Shown: positions 31,479 through 43,130 of the stretch, piece by piece
Layout: the number at the start of each line of letters is the position of its first letter
How positions within the stretch are numbered: position 1 is the first letter of the stretch
DNA from: Talinum fruticosum
Taxonomy: Eukaryota > Streptophyta > Magnoliopsida > Caryophyllales > Talinaceae
DNA: 64,000 nucleotides
Direction: 5' to 3'
Assembly: GCA_021018815.1 (NCBI GenBank)
Contig: JAITYX010000026.1
Span: 1,116,001 to 1,180,000 of the forward strand
Made by a program: the position numbers and the translations under genes
The notes under the pieces: model-generated
What the model was told of the DNA's origin: nothing
The model's input: only the letters and a program-made list of their open reading frames with translations
The model's database searches: none

Positions 31479-33002
31479 TGAAGACTCGGACCTATCATAT
31501 ACATCATTCTAAGTCCATCAAGGAAGCAGGTATAGGACTTCATCTCTTATAAGGTTTTGATTAAAAGTCATTCTATCTATTTTATAAGCTTTTACGAGTG
31601 ATATAACATCTTTTCGAGTGTTACGAAACTATCACATATGTTCTCTTTTTATTCGACTGACTCGAAAGCATATTCTTGTTTATCATTTCACACACAGTTC
31701 CGAGTCACTCGGACAACACTCGGATATATTGCATGTTCAAAAACTTGTTCTATTATGCATAAACTCGGTTCGACTTCGTGATCTAAGTTTTATTGAATTA
31801 CGGTGTTAATTCATCTTTCTAAGTCAGCATGCTTGGTTTGAACATTGGCAGTATAGATCAAGTCTTTCCACTTTAATGTTATTTATCCGACTTGCTTTAC
31901 TTCTAGATCGACTCGGATGGAATTTGAGTATAATTGATATTAGACTCGAAAATTCCACTCCTTTAGGACTCATATAATTATGCACTTATTTATCATAATT
32001 AAATTATTATCTCGTGTCTAATCATGGATCAAAGTATTTATACTTTGAAAACCAAATTAATTTACTTTTGTAGGCTATTCAAACGACGCTATCCTATTTT
32101 TTAAATACAAAGGTAACCGGCTTCAAGATGTCAAATGACCAGCAGACAAGGCTTTTTGACCTCCGATCGAAGACGAGACACTCGTGTCGAGGTTGTCTGT
32201 TTCCAAAACTTGAAATCTACAACGCTAAGCTCAACGCTGGTTTCCACCCTACTTTTTAGACACCACCAGTGGATTGAGACTTCCAATGGAGTCAAGAGCC
32301 ATTGCCCAATGTTCACACCTCAACGGATATTTTACGAGTGACTCGGAAAATCCATTGCAACGGTCACAAAGGACTTCCAGTCGGAAGATAGTCACAACGA
32401 CTAATCTGCTTGGTTATCTATAAATAAAAGCCAACTCTCAAGACTTAAAGATTGCTGAATCAACCGTCAATACACGCACTAAAGCAAAAGTCATTGTATT
32501 CATACTCAATCTTCTACTTACAACTCCAACTCTGTATTTAATATCTTTATGAGTTGTAAGGTCTTGTAATCAATTTACAAACACTCATTCTTACTTTCGA
32601 GTAAGGTCCCTTGACCGAGCTGTAAGGGTTAACTTAGCTCGGTTGTCCCTAACTCGTATAGGTTACCTCGGTTAGGAAGTACTAGATCGGATAAGGTAAT
32701 TTCTGAGTCTAGGAAAATCTTGTAAGGAATTGTCTAAGGGAGCAACTCTGGTTGAGTCTTTCTACTGTATTTTGTGGATTCAAAATAGTGAATTTGACTC
32801 GGTGCTTGGATTAGCACCGACCGTGGTTTTCCGCCCCAGGAGGGTTTCCACGTAACTTTCCGAGTTAGCATTTTTCCGAGTCCAATCTAGACTCAAACTC
32901 TCCATAGAGTGATCTCTAGTTTTATTCTTCCATTACTTGTTTAAATTTCCCCATCACCCTAGTCACCCCCTACTAAGGTGACTTAGTCTCTTCAAGAGTA
33001 AA
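31479..33002 (+). mobile_element. Copia-1 3' LTR
   Basis: Starts TGAAGACTCGG after the polypurine tract. TATAAATA at 32419-32426 is followed by Lys-tRNA-unrelated leader text rich in 'gagttgtaa'. The end near 33002 reads 'cttcaagagt'. It aligns with the minus-strand LTRs at 61446-62860 and 33003-33973 and with the partial one at 63240-64000. No TSD can be tested because the 5' LTR is missing. Confidence 0.75.
32419..32426 (+). promoter_or_regulatory. Copia-1 LTR TATA box
   Basis: TATAAATA within 'ctataaataaaagcc'. The same element is found at 61997-61990 (minus) and 63761-63768 (plus) in related LTRs. Confidence 0.5.
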
Positions 33003-33973
33003 CCTTCAATAGTACTTCTTAACCGAGGTAACCTTTACAGCTAAGGAACAACTAAGCTAAGTTAACCCTTATAGCTCGGTCTAGGGACTTAACAGGGAAT
33101 AGAAAGAGTAGAAGTGATTACAAGACTTTCTCTTTACAACTCGGAAAGTAATAATTTAAGAACTAGAGCTGTAAGCTAGAAGGTTGAGTGATAGTAGAAT
33201 ATATTCGGTTCCAACAATCTTCAAGTCTTGTAGGAAGGCTTCCATTTATAATCAATAGAGCAAAGTAGCCATTGAGACTTGTTCTGGACTTGTGAGCTTC
33301 ATGAGCTGTTGTAACAGCTAGTCCGAGTAACTTAGAAAAGCATCCGTCATAATGTTAACATTGTGCTTTGGTCCTTGGCTCGAAAGTAGTCAATTCTACC
33401 GATTGTAACTGAAATCGGGGTGGAAACAAGCTGTTAGATTCAAAGTTTAAGTTTACCGGATTTTGTAACAAACAAGCCTAACACGGTGTCCGAGCCTTAT
33501 CAATAAAAGGTGTTTTTCTATGTGTTAGTGTTTAACAAGAGGAAACCGGTTGCTTTTGATTTTTAAAATAAGATTAAAATACTTTAATCATTCTGCAAAA
33601 GTAAATCACGAGTGGTACTTTAAGTATAAAAATACTTTGGTTCAAGATTAGGCACAAATAATAATTAATTCAAAATAATTATGTGTTAAATTATCTTCGA
33701 CTCGAAGGAATGAAATTTTCCGAGTCTAATATTCATTAGGTTCAAATTCCATCTTGATTCAATCCTCTTATTGATAAAACTATTAAGATTGAATAATTAG
33801 AATGCATAAACACGATCAACTAAATACTTTTATTCAATAAATTGACTTAGAAAGAGGAATTAACGCAGTGATTCATTTTTAGCTAGAATATTAAGTCACT
33901 CGCTCGTAATATAAAGTGTTTGAGAAATTATTTACACATGTCATCTTTCTCGGTTGTGTCTCGAGTAGGTCGG
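33003..33973 (-). mobile_element. Inverted, truncated SIRE-like LTR fragment
   Basis: The reverse complement matches 31700-32690 of the Copia-1 LTR: 'accgagct.taagggttaac' (inverse near 33060), the TATA region, and 'aaagtatttttatactt' (inverse near 33625). It lacks both LTR ends. It lies head-to-head with the Copia-1 LTR and forms a long inverted repeat. LTR-D starts right after it at 33974. Confidence 0.7.
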
Positions 33974-35987
33974 TGTAGACACCTAAAAGTGTCGTCTCTT
34001 ATCTCTTTAAGTCTCGTATTTTATTATGTTCGGTCGATGATGAAATCCCGAGTCCTGTTTGAGGATTTGGATCCCGGATCGTGTTTGATTGGTGTGACAA
34101 AAGCCACTAAACCACAAAGAACCCCCAACACTACAAAAATAGCTTTTTACCTTGGGTCGATCCAAAAGTCACTCTTTCTTTCGGACGATCGAAGAACCGA
34201 GCCAAGCCTTCGGAGAAAACGGGAGTCCAATGTCGTGTACTTGGGAAATTCCAAGCTAAGAATACTCGCATTTTAATTTTGTCTAATCGAAATGGAGCTG
34301 AAGACTTGAAGACGGCGTTAAAACGTTCCATTTCATGATCACGAGCATCAAAGTGCTACGTTTAAGCTTCATAAAACAATCAACACTAGACTAGGAGCTT
34401 TGGCCCTCAAAATGATGTCATGGTCGACACCTGCAACCCTGAAATTTTAAGTGAAATGTTGCGTTTTGGCTTGGAGAATCCTTTGGAAACACGCTAGGGC
34501 ATGAAACCTTAGGTAAGCCTAGATGGCCGGTGCCAGCGAACCGGATTATCCGGTTTTATCCTTGCTTTATTCAATTCAATCTCAACAGATTGTGGCCCGG
34601 CTTATTTGCAGTTGCTTGGACGGCTGGCCGAGAGTAACCCTAGGTCATTTGTGATCGAGGTCTCTCCCTATAAATAGAGAGCCTTGGTTCTCATTCCGAG
34701 ATGGCTTTCTCTTATGCGTTATGCTAAAGAAAGCTAATCGAACACCCTCTCCTAAATGTTACTCTACCAAAATTAATCTCAAACATTCCTTCTTTCTACT
34801 TATTGTCGCTGAATCCTTATAAATAGCTAAAGAATATTCAGTTATTCTGATCTCTAGGCGTTCATTCGGTTGGTCATTAACACCCCTCATAAACTCACCT
34901 TTACAAAATTCAAAAGAAGCCTTTTCTTTGATTTGTCACCGTCGCACCAAGAGATCCGAGTGTAGAGATCAAGATTAGCAAGGTGGGACAACTCGGGAGA
35001 AATCGTTCAGCCTTCAAATGGTTATTTAACTTATGTTTTATTTATCGCTATTCATATTGTGGATCAAAGACATGTAATCGTTTTTTAATTCCTCCCCGCC
35101 CAATGTAATGTTTTAGTTTTCTGCTTTTCTTTCTTTACGGGTATCTTTACCGTTTTCCTTATCGCTTTCCTTTAATTCTATTTGGTTGCTTTTTATTATT
35201 GTTTAGCATGTTGTATGTTTGCGTTTAGCATGTTCTTTTAGTGTACTACTCAAACTAGTAATCGCCGTCTTTGGACGGGCGGAATGGAAGGGTTTTTCTT
35301 ACATTTCGTACCCTCGCCCCGAATCTGATTTTTGGTTGAAAGACCGATGGATTCATTTTTAGCCTTTTACAGTCTTAGTCTTCCCACAGTAAGATCGAGA
35401 GAGAAAATTTTTATTTTTATTTTTTGTTAGTTTTTCTCTCCTAAAAACTAACTTGCGTCTCCTCTTTTTACTTTTATTCTTATTATAATGCATCTCAATT
35501 ATTTTCCGATTACAAGGTAAAAAAAGAGATCCAAATTTGCCTGCTTGGCCGAGTCGGAGGCCGATCGTGTCGGCCTAGGCCCCTAGCCGATGCTCGTGAC
35601 AACCGAGTGCAGGTTGCTGCATGCACTAGGTGGTCAACGGTCGAGGCTTGGGTCGTCCAAACCAGAATTTTCACACCGGTGTGGCCCTAAAGCCTCACGA
35701 CGTAACCCTAATTTCAAAGTTTTATTTGTTCTTCAATTAGGAAATAATATCCTGAGACTTCTAAAAATAATTTATAAAATAAAATAATTAATAAAACTGG
35801 CATTCGAATATTATTTAATTCACTTCAATTCAATTTAATAAAATTCGAAAATCATGATAAAAGGTTCATCCACACATTCTAAAAATCATTTTCAAACCCC
35901 ATTTTTCAACTTTGAAAAACCCTTGTGCCAAGGTATGAGGGGAAGCTCGGTCCAGTTTGGTCCGGCCGTCGGCCATGGTTCGATGCA
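33974..35987 (+). mobile_element. LTR-D: 5' LTR of the Tat/Ogre-like gypsy element
   Basis: Starts TGTAGACACC, ends GATGCA at 35987, one base before a primer-binding site; length 2014 bp. TATAAATA at 34669-34676 is followed by GAGAGCCTTGGTTCTC. Aligns with LTR-A over its full length and with LTR-B and LTR-C inverted. The 3' counterpart is not intact; only R/U5-like pieces occur at 48190-49110. Confidence 0.8.
34669..34692 (+). promoter_or_regulatory. LTR-D core promoter
   Basis: CCCTATAAATAGAGAGCC: TATA box plus the conserved near-palindrome GAGAGCCTTGGTTCTC, equivalent to 617-640 in LTR-A. Confidence 0.6.
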
Positions 35988-35988
35988 G

Positions 35989-36006
35989 TGGTGACTCCAA
36001 TGGGGA
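35989..36006 (+). promoter_or_regulatory. Primer-binding site
   Basis: TGGTGACTCCAATGGGGA lies one base after the LTR end. It resembles the TGGCGACTCC-type site typical of Tat/Ogre elements, where a tRNA 3' end (reported as tRNA-Arg) primes minus-strand synthesis. Two positions differ from that form, which fits an old copy. Confidence 0.6.
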
Positions 36007-37530
36007 TAAATAATTTATTAAAAGGGTGAAACTTGAAAATTTGAGCAGTTTGTTTTTATGATGTGCTTGCATTAGGCATGATGTGCTTGCATTGAATCCT
36101 AGAGAAAGTTTATTCTACCCCCTATTTACCTTAGGAAAAGTTTATTCTACCCCTATTTACCCCATATTGTGGCGACCCCATATTGTTTTGAGCCCCTAGG
36201 AAAAGTTTATTCTACCCCTATTTACCCTTTTTGGAATGAGGCTCTCACTGAATCCTAGGCGGGCCTAACTAGGCCTTATTTGCCAAGGAAACGGTACCTC
36301 TTCTCTCGTAGCACGTGCTCTTGGGTCAAACCATTTGGTTCGCCGAGAGGCACCGAGGATTCTAGCCTTTTCTCCTGTCGTGCCCCACACGGAGGACCAA
36401 AATCTCAGATTATGAGTTACAATGTATCCTAGCTAGTATAGACCTCCTTTGACCATAGAGCTTTTGACTATTAGGTGGTCCTTTTCACTTCATTTGGATG
36501 CTTGAATGAGTGTTTGTTTTAGATTTAATCATTTACCTATGAGCTTTTAGGAATAGATGAGGAGTGCTCGATTAGCTATTGTATGAGTGACAATAAAACA
36601 CTTTAATAAATTTGTTAGAGTCGGTCTATTATGTGCATTTAGCCAAAAGTCAAACTACCCTTTTCCTACAAGGGTTAGTCCATTACTTGTACTTCCGAGT
36701 CATACTAAAATTTTCCTTAAGCGGTCTAAGTAGTAACCGCTTATCGAGTCAAAAGGGGTCTTACCGAAGGTCCCCTTTATCTTTGGTCGATTAGTTTTTC
36801 TTGACTTTCTTTTCTTTCACATTCACATTTTGCATTTGCATTAGCGAAATCCAATTTATCTTATATTAGGTGAATCCAGTTTGCATTTGCATTAGCCAAA
36901 TTAAATTCATCTCAAATTAGGTGAGTCCTTTTTGCATTTGCATTAGCCAAATTAAATTCATCTCATATTAGGTGAATCCATTTTGCATTTGCATTAGCCA
37001 AATCAAATTCATGTCATATTAGGTGAGTCCATTATGCATTTGCGTTAACCTAATTAAATCCATCTCGGATTAAGGGAGTTCAATTTCTTATATATAGCCA
37101 AAGTAAATTCATTAGAAATATAAGGAAATGCATTATCATCTTTTCTTTAAGGATTAGTCATTCATTAGCTAGATCATTATCTCAACTAAGTCATACATCA
37201 TTCTCATCATTGCATTCTTTATGTGTATCCAAATAAAATCATCTTTAGTCCTGTTCGGGTCTTGCGCTAAAGTTCCTTCCTCACAAAAGTGGTCTTCTCT
37301 CACATAGTCCCGAACCTCATCCCTGTCGATTGCAGAATAGGGAAGTCTACGACAACCGAGTATCATCGGAATCCGAGCTCTAAAAGAATAGAACACGTCA
37401 CTAAAGAGTCCAACACATCTTCTTTTCTTTATACTCCACGGTCTACACCGGTGCGACAACATTTGGTGCACACCACACAGGCCCAGTCTATTCCTTGCCA
37501 TAAACAATACCTAGAAAGAGTTCCCTTCCA
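36007..37530 (+). other. Untranslated leader of the Tat/Ogre-like element
   Basis: No gene up to gag. It contains a motif 'aaagtttattctacccc' three times (about 36110, 36136, 36201) and the 51-bp tandem array at 36831-37085. Long leaders with tandem repeats are common in this lineage. Confidence 0.55.
36831..37085 (+). repeat. 51-bp tandem repeat, five units
   Basis: Units start at 36831, 36882, 36933, 36984 and 37035, each opening TGCATTTGCRTTARC, an exact 51-bp period. The inner units differ by only a few bases and the last is more diverged. Confidence 0.85.
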
Positions 37531-38700
37531 ATGGATTTAAACCTAGAGCGGTCTTTTAATCTCGGTTTACTTAATGAGAACATAGCCAGGGTGGAAACTA
37601 GGATGAATAATCAAGAGCAGAAGATATCATCTATATTGAGGGATATTAAAACTATTATAAAGGTTATTGAGGACAATAAGAGAGATAAGGAAGCTCAACG
37701 TTTGAGAAAAGGAGAAAGATTAGGTCCTCCACCTCCACCTAGTTTGTCTCCTCCAGCTGGTCCCAAAGACGAATCCCCAAGCATGAATCCAAACTTCATC
37801 TTGATCCACGTGTATATCGGATAGAACAAATGTTAAGGGAATCATCCATGTTCAGTAATCATTACTTCGATCATAAGGGATTCATTTCAATCCCTAAGGG
37901 TAAACTACCTCCAAAGTTTACCATGCCCGATATCAAGTTCAAAGATTTTGAGAATCCCCATCATCACATACGCAACTTTTTAGGAGTAATGACTCTTAAG
38001 AACATTACAAAAGACGAGATACCACATCATTTTTCCTTAGACTTTTAATACCGATGTAATGAAGTGGTATAATGCGGTTGACCCATGTAAGGTTGCCAAT
38101 TGGACTGATCCGTGCAAGGGGTTCCTACATCAATACTCCTATAACACTCATTTTCCTGTTACCCTCGGAGATTTGGAATTAATCAAGCAAGGTGAAAAGG
38201 AGAGTTTCACGAGACATTCTCACGCGATGGAGAGCAAAGGCTGCCCACATGGTCGACCGAGCCTCCGAGAAGGACCAAGTCGGGATCACCATGAAAAACC
38301 TTCAGCCCCATTACAATTAGCACCTCAAATTCCTATACATGATGAATTTTTCAACCCTTAGAGATGTTGGTTTGCTGATAGAAGAAGAGCTATCTACTGC
38401 GACCACAAAAGTCGCGACCGGGTATAGAGTTAATTATCATTCCAAAGATAGAAAACCTCCAATACGAGCAATACTAGTAGGGGTGCAGATGTTAATACCC
38501 TCAATAGGTATACCGAGTACACTCCTATTGATACTACCTACACTAAAGCCCTTGACTGTCTCCTGCAAAAGGGAAAAATAAACTTACCACCCGTTAGAGC
38601 GGAATCGAAACCACGAAACAGTCCAAAAACTAGGACGCAGGAAGATTTCGCAAGTACCATCGTGCACAAAGCCACGATACCGAACAGTGTTGAACATTCA
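37531..38700 (+). pseudogene. Tat/Ogre-like gag remnant
   Basis: MDLNLERSFNLGLLNENIAR opens at 37531 and runs 97 codons with a likely coiled coil (heptads through NNQEQKISSILRDIKTIIK) and a PPPPPSLSPP tract. The gag core follows from 37850: PPKFTMPDIKFKDFENPHHH, IRNFLGVMTLKNITKDE, then in the next frame VMKWYNAVDPCKVANWTDP, FLHQYSYNTHFPVTLGDLE and QGEKESFT. The YNTHFPVTLGDLE-QGEKESF order is typical of Tat gag. Frameshifts occur at about 38045, 38210 and 38340. No zinc knuckle was recognised, as is usual for this lineage. Confidence 0.75.
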
Positions 38701-39204
38701 AGAACAAATTAGAAAGCATGTTTCAAAATGGCTAACTTCTTTTACTTCGAGCTACCCAAAAACTAAACAACAACAAAAATCTTTTCAAAGACACCTTAGC
38801 CATTTTCACTAAACCCACTCCGAGTCGAGTGGGACCCGTCTATTTTTATCCAAGATATTGACAAGTCTAAACCACTTCTTAACTTACCTCCTATAGATCC
38901 GGAAGTCCAAGGGCTGTGGGTAAGTGATGAAGAGGATGTCTACAAAACGAGAAGCAACGGCGACGACAACAACAAAGACTTCTAAGCCACACCACCCTTA
39001 GAAGAAGAAGACTTTTAAGGAGTAGTTGAAAGTCCTGCAGTCTAATTCCTTACTAGATCTGGATGGCACAATGCACCCTGGGTCCACAACGAATTAGGAA
39101 GCCCCAAAAGAGCCTCGAAGTTATAAAGGAAAAAGATCCAATCCTTAAGCAGCTCTAGAAATTGAAGGTTAATATCTTAATTTGGAAATTAATATCTGCT
39201 TCCT
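38701..39204 (+). other. Gag-protease interval of the Tat/Ogre-like element
   Basis: Degenerate coding-like sequence without a readable frame. Pieces such as 'ccagaagtccaagggct' suggest the gag C-terminus and linker. No feature is supported. Confidence 0.4.
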
Positions 39205-39758
39205 AAAAACATAAATAGGCTTTGATTGACGCACTTAGTAAGATCGAGGTCTCTCCTGAAACCACGCCGGAGGAAGTGGTAGGATTGGTTAACAATAGGG
39301 ATGGAACTATTACCTTTGATAAAAAATACATCCCAAAAGAAGGTGTTGCACACAACAATGCCGTTTACTTAACCATAACTTGCATCAACAAGTTTGTTCC
39401 CTAACTTTGGTAGACAATGGATCAGCGAGTAAACGTTTATCCTTGGAGAACTACTAGAAGGATAGGAATTAGGGAGCAACAACTCTCTAAACAGACTATC
39501 CACCTTCAAGCTTAGGACAATTCTAAAAGAACAGTCTTGGGAAGAATGACCTTGCCAATTAATATAGCGCTAGTAGAAATGAACATCGAATTCCAAGTCC
39601 TAGATTTCCCAACTACTTTTAATTTACTCCTAGGACGCCCTTGGTTACATGATCATCGGGTAGTTCCCTCTACACTTCATCAAAAAGTTATGATAATCCT
39701 CAATGGTCAAGTTATGACTGTCAACGGGGATAATCTACTGTCCTACTATGACTTCTAA
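39205..39758 (+). pseudogene. Tat/Ogre-like aspartic protease remnant
   Basis: N-terminal helper region IDALSKIEVSPETTPEEVVG at 39225-39285, VAHNNAVYLTITCINKFVP, then after a frame change LVDNGSA with the D-x-G catalytic motif (DNGSA, near 39408). The C-terminal lobe is in an open frame 39537-39758: TLPINIALVEMNIEFQVLDF, then NLLLGRPWLHDHRVVPSTLH, with the GRPWLH box typical of Tat proteases. Role: maturation of the polyprotein. One frameshift and several stops lie between the lobes. Confidence 0.75.
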
Positions 39759-41047
39759 AGAATCCGTAGTTGAGATGGAGCATGATGTCAATGATGAGGA
39801 ACTGTATGCATTCCGGACTATTGCTGCCTTAGAAAGGGATAAACACCTCTTAACTTCAATCCTCACTGCAACCTAGCGTTAATTCGATGCTTAGGAAGAA
39901 AGGGTACATTCCATGTCTTTCTAAAGGTCGAAGGGCATACCACCCTATTTTTTCACCACTTGAATCCACCAACAACTACAAATTTGGGCTAGGTTATCAA
40001 CCAACTACTAAGGAAATAACTCAAGCTAAGTGGAAGATTCAAACTAAGAGGACTACACCTCACACGATCTGCTCCATCAAGCCCTTTCCCTATACTCTAA
40101 ACGGGTGGTTCTTAAAAGAGGGAGATAACTTCCCCTGTTGTGGTTTTCATGAGCCCTACTATATCAAGGAAAAGGGGATCCCGGTACCGGGTTTGGAGAT
40201 TTTCCGTGACTGTTATATTCTAGAGAAGGAGACACCCTACCTCCTTGAAGAGGGACAGTCCGGACAAGACTTAACCAATTTTCCTAGGAATAATCTTTAC
40301 GGTCTTTTGTTCGAACAAGAGAATAACCTTGAAGGGAATTCGGTCTCGGTATTGTCATGAGTTATGTCGCACCCGTAGTTCGATCCGTCCGGATTCATCA
40401 TCGACGTTGATAATAAAAGGTCCAAGTATATCACTTGGATTGACATCAAGGAGGGCCAGGAATTCGCCATCGGTCTACGAGCTTAAACTCTTTCTAAGTC
40501 TAGTACTAGAGCTTTTATTTCTCCTTTCGTTATTTCTAGTCCTTTTCCTAATTCTGTCACTTCTAGTTTTGCATCTTCGGTTTCGAGTCCGATGTACTCG
40601 TTACTTCATTCAATAAAGTGAACCTTTCCTCTTACTCTTTGTCTCCTCTTTTTTCAATTGTTTTACCTCCAATGATGAACAAGAATCCCTAAAGAACTAA
40701 TAAAAGTTGTAGAAGATCATGAAAATCACTCACCAATAAGTGGAAATAATAACAATTAATCTAGGGCACTTGATCAACCCCAAGAAGTTAAGATCGACGG
40801 AACACTAGATCCGGAAGAGTAGAAGCAATTTACTTCGCTCCTTACGAGTTCATATATGTATTTGCATGGTCCTCCAAAGACATACCAAATATACATCCAA
40901 GTATAGCAGAACACAAAATTCCGTTTTACGAAGATGTTAAGCCAATTAAGTAGAAGCTGAGGATGAAATGTGAATAGGCTTTGAAGATTAAGGAGAAGGC
41001 TAGAAGCGGTTCGAGACTAGGTTCATCAAGGTAGTTCACTATCCTCA
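39759..41047 (+). pseudogene. Protease-RT linker of the Tat/Ogre-like element
   Basis: The frame 39887-40360 is open for 157 codons: MLRKKGYIPCLSKGRRAYHP then NYKFGLGYQPTTKEITQAK. LGYQPT-type text after the protease is characteristic of the Tat/Ogre protease-RT linker. Beyond 40360 frames break up. 40650-41040 has RT-like fragments (for example SLLTSSYMYLHGP-like text near 40840) but too many stops for assignment. Confidence 0.55.
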
Positions 41048-41490
41048 ATGGGTACCAAATATAGTACGAGTTACGAAAAGGATGGCGGGGTTCGTATGTG
41101 TGTCGACTTTAGAGAGCTGAATAAGGCTAGTACCAAAGACAATTTCCTACTATCTTATATTGACATCCTTGTAGATAACATAGCGGGTCATGCTTTTGCT
41201 TTCATTCATGGATGGCTACGCTGCGTATAATAAGGTGAAGATGGCTGAAGAGGATATGGAAAAGATGAAGTTCATCACTTAATAGGGGACATACTTGTTA
41301 TGTGGTGATGCCATTTGGGCTCAAGAACGCCGATGAACATACCGGAGGACAGCTAGAACCTTATTGCATGACATGATCCACAAAGAAGTTGAAGTCTATG
41401 TTGATGACATGATCATAAAGTCTAAAGATAGGGCGAGTGCACTTACCCATCCTAAGGAAATTCTTCCGGAGAATTGGAAAATACAACATG
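41048..41490 (+). pseudogene. Tat/Ogre-like reverse transcriptase, 5' part
   Basis: DGGVRMCVDFRELNKASTKD at 41081-41140, then YIDILVDNIAGHAFAF; after frame changes VKMAEEDMEKMKFIT (41230-41277); and EVEVYVDDMIIKSKDRA at 41389-41440 with the YVDD catalytic box. Stops at about 41230, 41279 and 41335. The reading passes into KIQHAL/KYNM-type text and is cut at 41490 by the CACTA-3 insertion. It resumes at 47332. Confidence 0.75.
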
Positions 41491-41830
41491 CACTACTACA
41501 GGAACAACTTTTAACTACGGTTAAAAATGACATTTATTGACGGTTAACGAGGCATCGTGTATTTGGGCGTCGTTGTATTTAGCATTTTTAACTACGTTTT
41601 AATAAGCTGTCATAATAGGTCAACTCCGACAACAATTTTCATGAAACAAGCTGTCGTCCGAGGTACCTATATGAAGGTTTCCAAAAGCGAACCGTCATCA
41701 TATATGTACATATCACAACGATTCTCTTAGACAAACCATCGTCATTGCTCCTACCTAGAAAGCCAAATTTGTTCGAGGCTTATGACAACGGTTCTAATGT
41801 AAGAACCATCGTAATAGGTCTTTATTTTTT
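41491..41830. repeat. CACTA-3 3' terminus and subterminal repeats
   Basis: CACTACTACAGGAAC followed by 'ttttaactacggttaaaa' and GACGACGGTTCT-type motifs in both orientations (for example 41776-41814). Confidence 0.75.
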
Positions 41831-42517
41831 TAATAGTTTTTTTGTATTTTCCTTCCCCTATACAAAATATACTCCAAACTACATCACAATGAGACATAGC
41901 AGCAAACACACGACCTCAATTTTCAAACATAAATACAAGAATTACCAATAATACAGGAATTTCCAACTTATTACAACCACAACAAAGTTCCATCTCGAAC
42001 AAGTTTGCAACATAGTTCCATATTTCACATTTAAAGTTCAAGCAAAGAATATATTACAATTGCCTAGACAACTTACTACACTTCCTTAGCTTGGTGTTTG
42101 TGCGGGGGTAGACTGGACAATAAACGAGAAGTGAGATTAGCTTGCTGGAGGGTATGCTCTTATTTTGCTTCTTGGAGTTCGTGCAAGGGTAGAGGTTGTT
42201 GTACAACATAAAAACTGAGGAAAACATTACAATTATTCACAAGAAACATTACTAAAATTCACAAGCAACATTACAATTATTCACAAGAAACATTACAAGA
42301 AATATTACCTGAATGATGTCCCTCATCGAATGATGATCTTTTACCCTTCCGATTGGACAACTTATAGTCCTTATTTTTATCCTCATCAAACAAAATCATC
42401 TGTTTACATGAATACTACAAGTAAATAATAATGACAAGGACGTTGTACTTTCTAAAACAAGCAACAATATTGGATATCATCCGGTATAAAATTAATGTTC
42501 TTACCGAGTAGATATAA
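41831..42517 (-). other. CACTA-3 3' non-coding region
   Basis: No gene. Collinear, inverted, with 12707-13980 of CACTA-2 but shorter: between about 42062 and 42180 it lacks the 13363-13725 hairpin. Three 'attcacaagaaacatta'-type repeats at 42234-42305. Confidence 0.5.
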
Positions 42518-43130
42518 TTATATGGTTTATCCCTTTTTCCCTGCTCCTTTAGACTTATCTTCAATTTATATCCCCACTTTATAGTCAACCCTTAAATATG
42601 GTTCTTCAAAATTGGGATCCTCATTTTCGACAGGCATTCCCAAGGAGAAAGGTAGGGTCTCCTCAACAAATTCACACACATCTTCACCATCGCCACCGAG
42701 CAACGTGCCTCTTCCCTTGAAGAACAATAGACCACTTATCATTGGCCGGGTCCTCAACGTAGAACACTTGTCTTTCTTGGGATGCCATAACGAATTGATC
42801 CCCTTTAGGTCGTTCCCTTATGAGATCGACCATCCCGAATCATCTCATCAACTCGAACACCGTTGTTAATGTCAGCCCATTTGCATTGGATAACGGGCTC
42901 ACGGCGAGTCAACATAGTCTACCTCTCATATATCCTCAATGACACCATAATATGCCATTTTAGTTACAATGAGATTTTTTTCTTTGGAGCTGAACAGATG
43001 AAGTGCATGAGCTTCCAATGTCACGACCCCACTATTTTGCGAGGTGCTCATATTGTCCTGGTTCTTTGTATAGAAAGAGTATCCATTGATGTCATACCCA
43101 CGGTAAGATATGACTTCCAACTATGGCCCT
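42518..43130 (-). pseudogene. CACTA-3 transposase, DUF4216-like C-terminus
   Basis: Read on the minus strand: STSQNSGVVTLEAHALHLFS (43120-42926 frame), MAYYGVIEDI, and downstream LLFFKGRGTLLGGDGEDVCE in the 42757-42566 frame. It ends near TAA at 42520-42518. Matches 12128-12706 of CACTA-2 but is split into at least three frames. Confidence 0.7.

Larger units (their letters stand above)
25636..33002 (+). mobile_element. Copia-1: decayed SIRE-like Ty1/copia retrotransposon lacking 5' LTR
   Basis: Order gag - protease - integrase - RT - RNase H is the Ty1/copia order. The long LTR (~1.5 kb), UBN2-type gag, pol ending in ELGMINA and polypurine tract 'aatggggagat' fit the SIRE/Maximus group. The 3' LTR is present (31479-33002); no 5' LTR is visible upstream of gag, where Tat-derived sequence ends. 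Numerous stops and frameshifts disable all domains. Unlike Copia-2 it has no ORF3 between pol and the polypurine tract. Confidence 0.8.
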
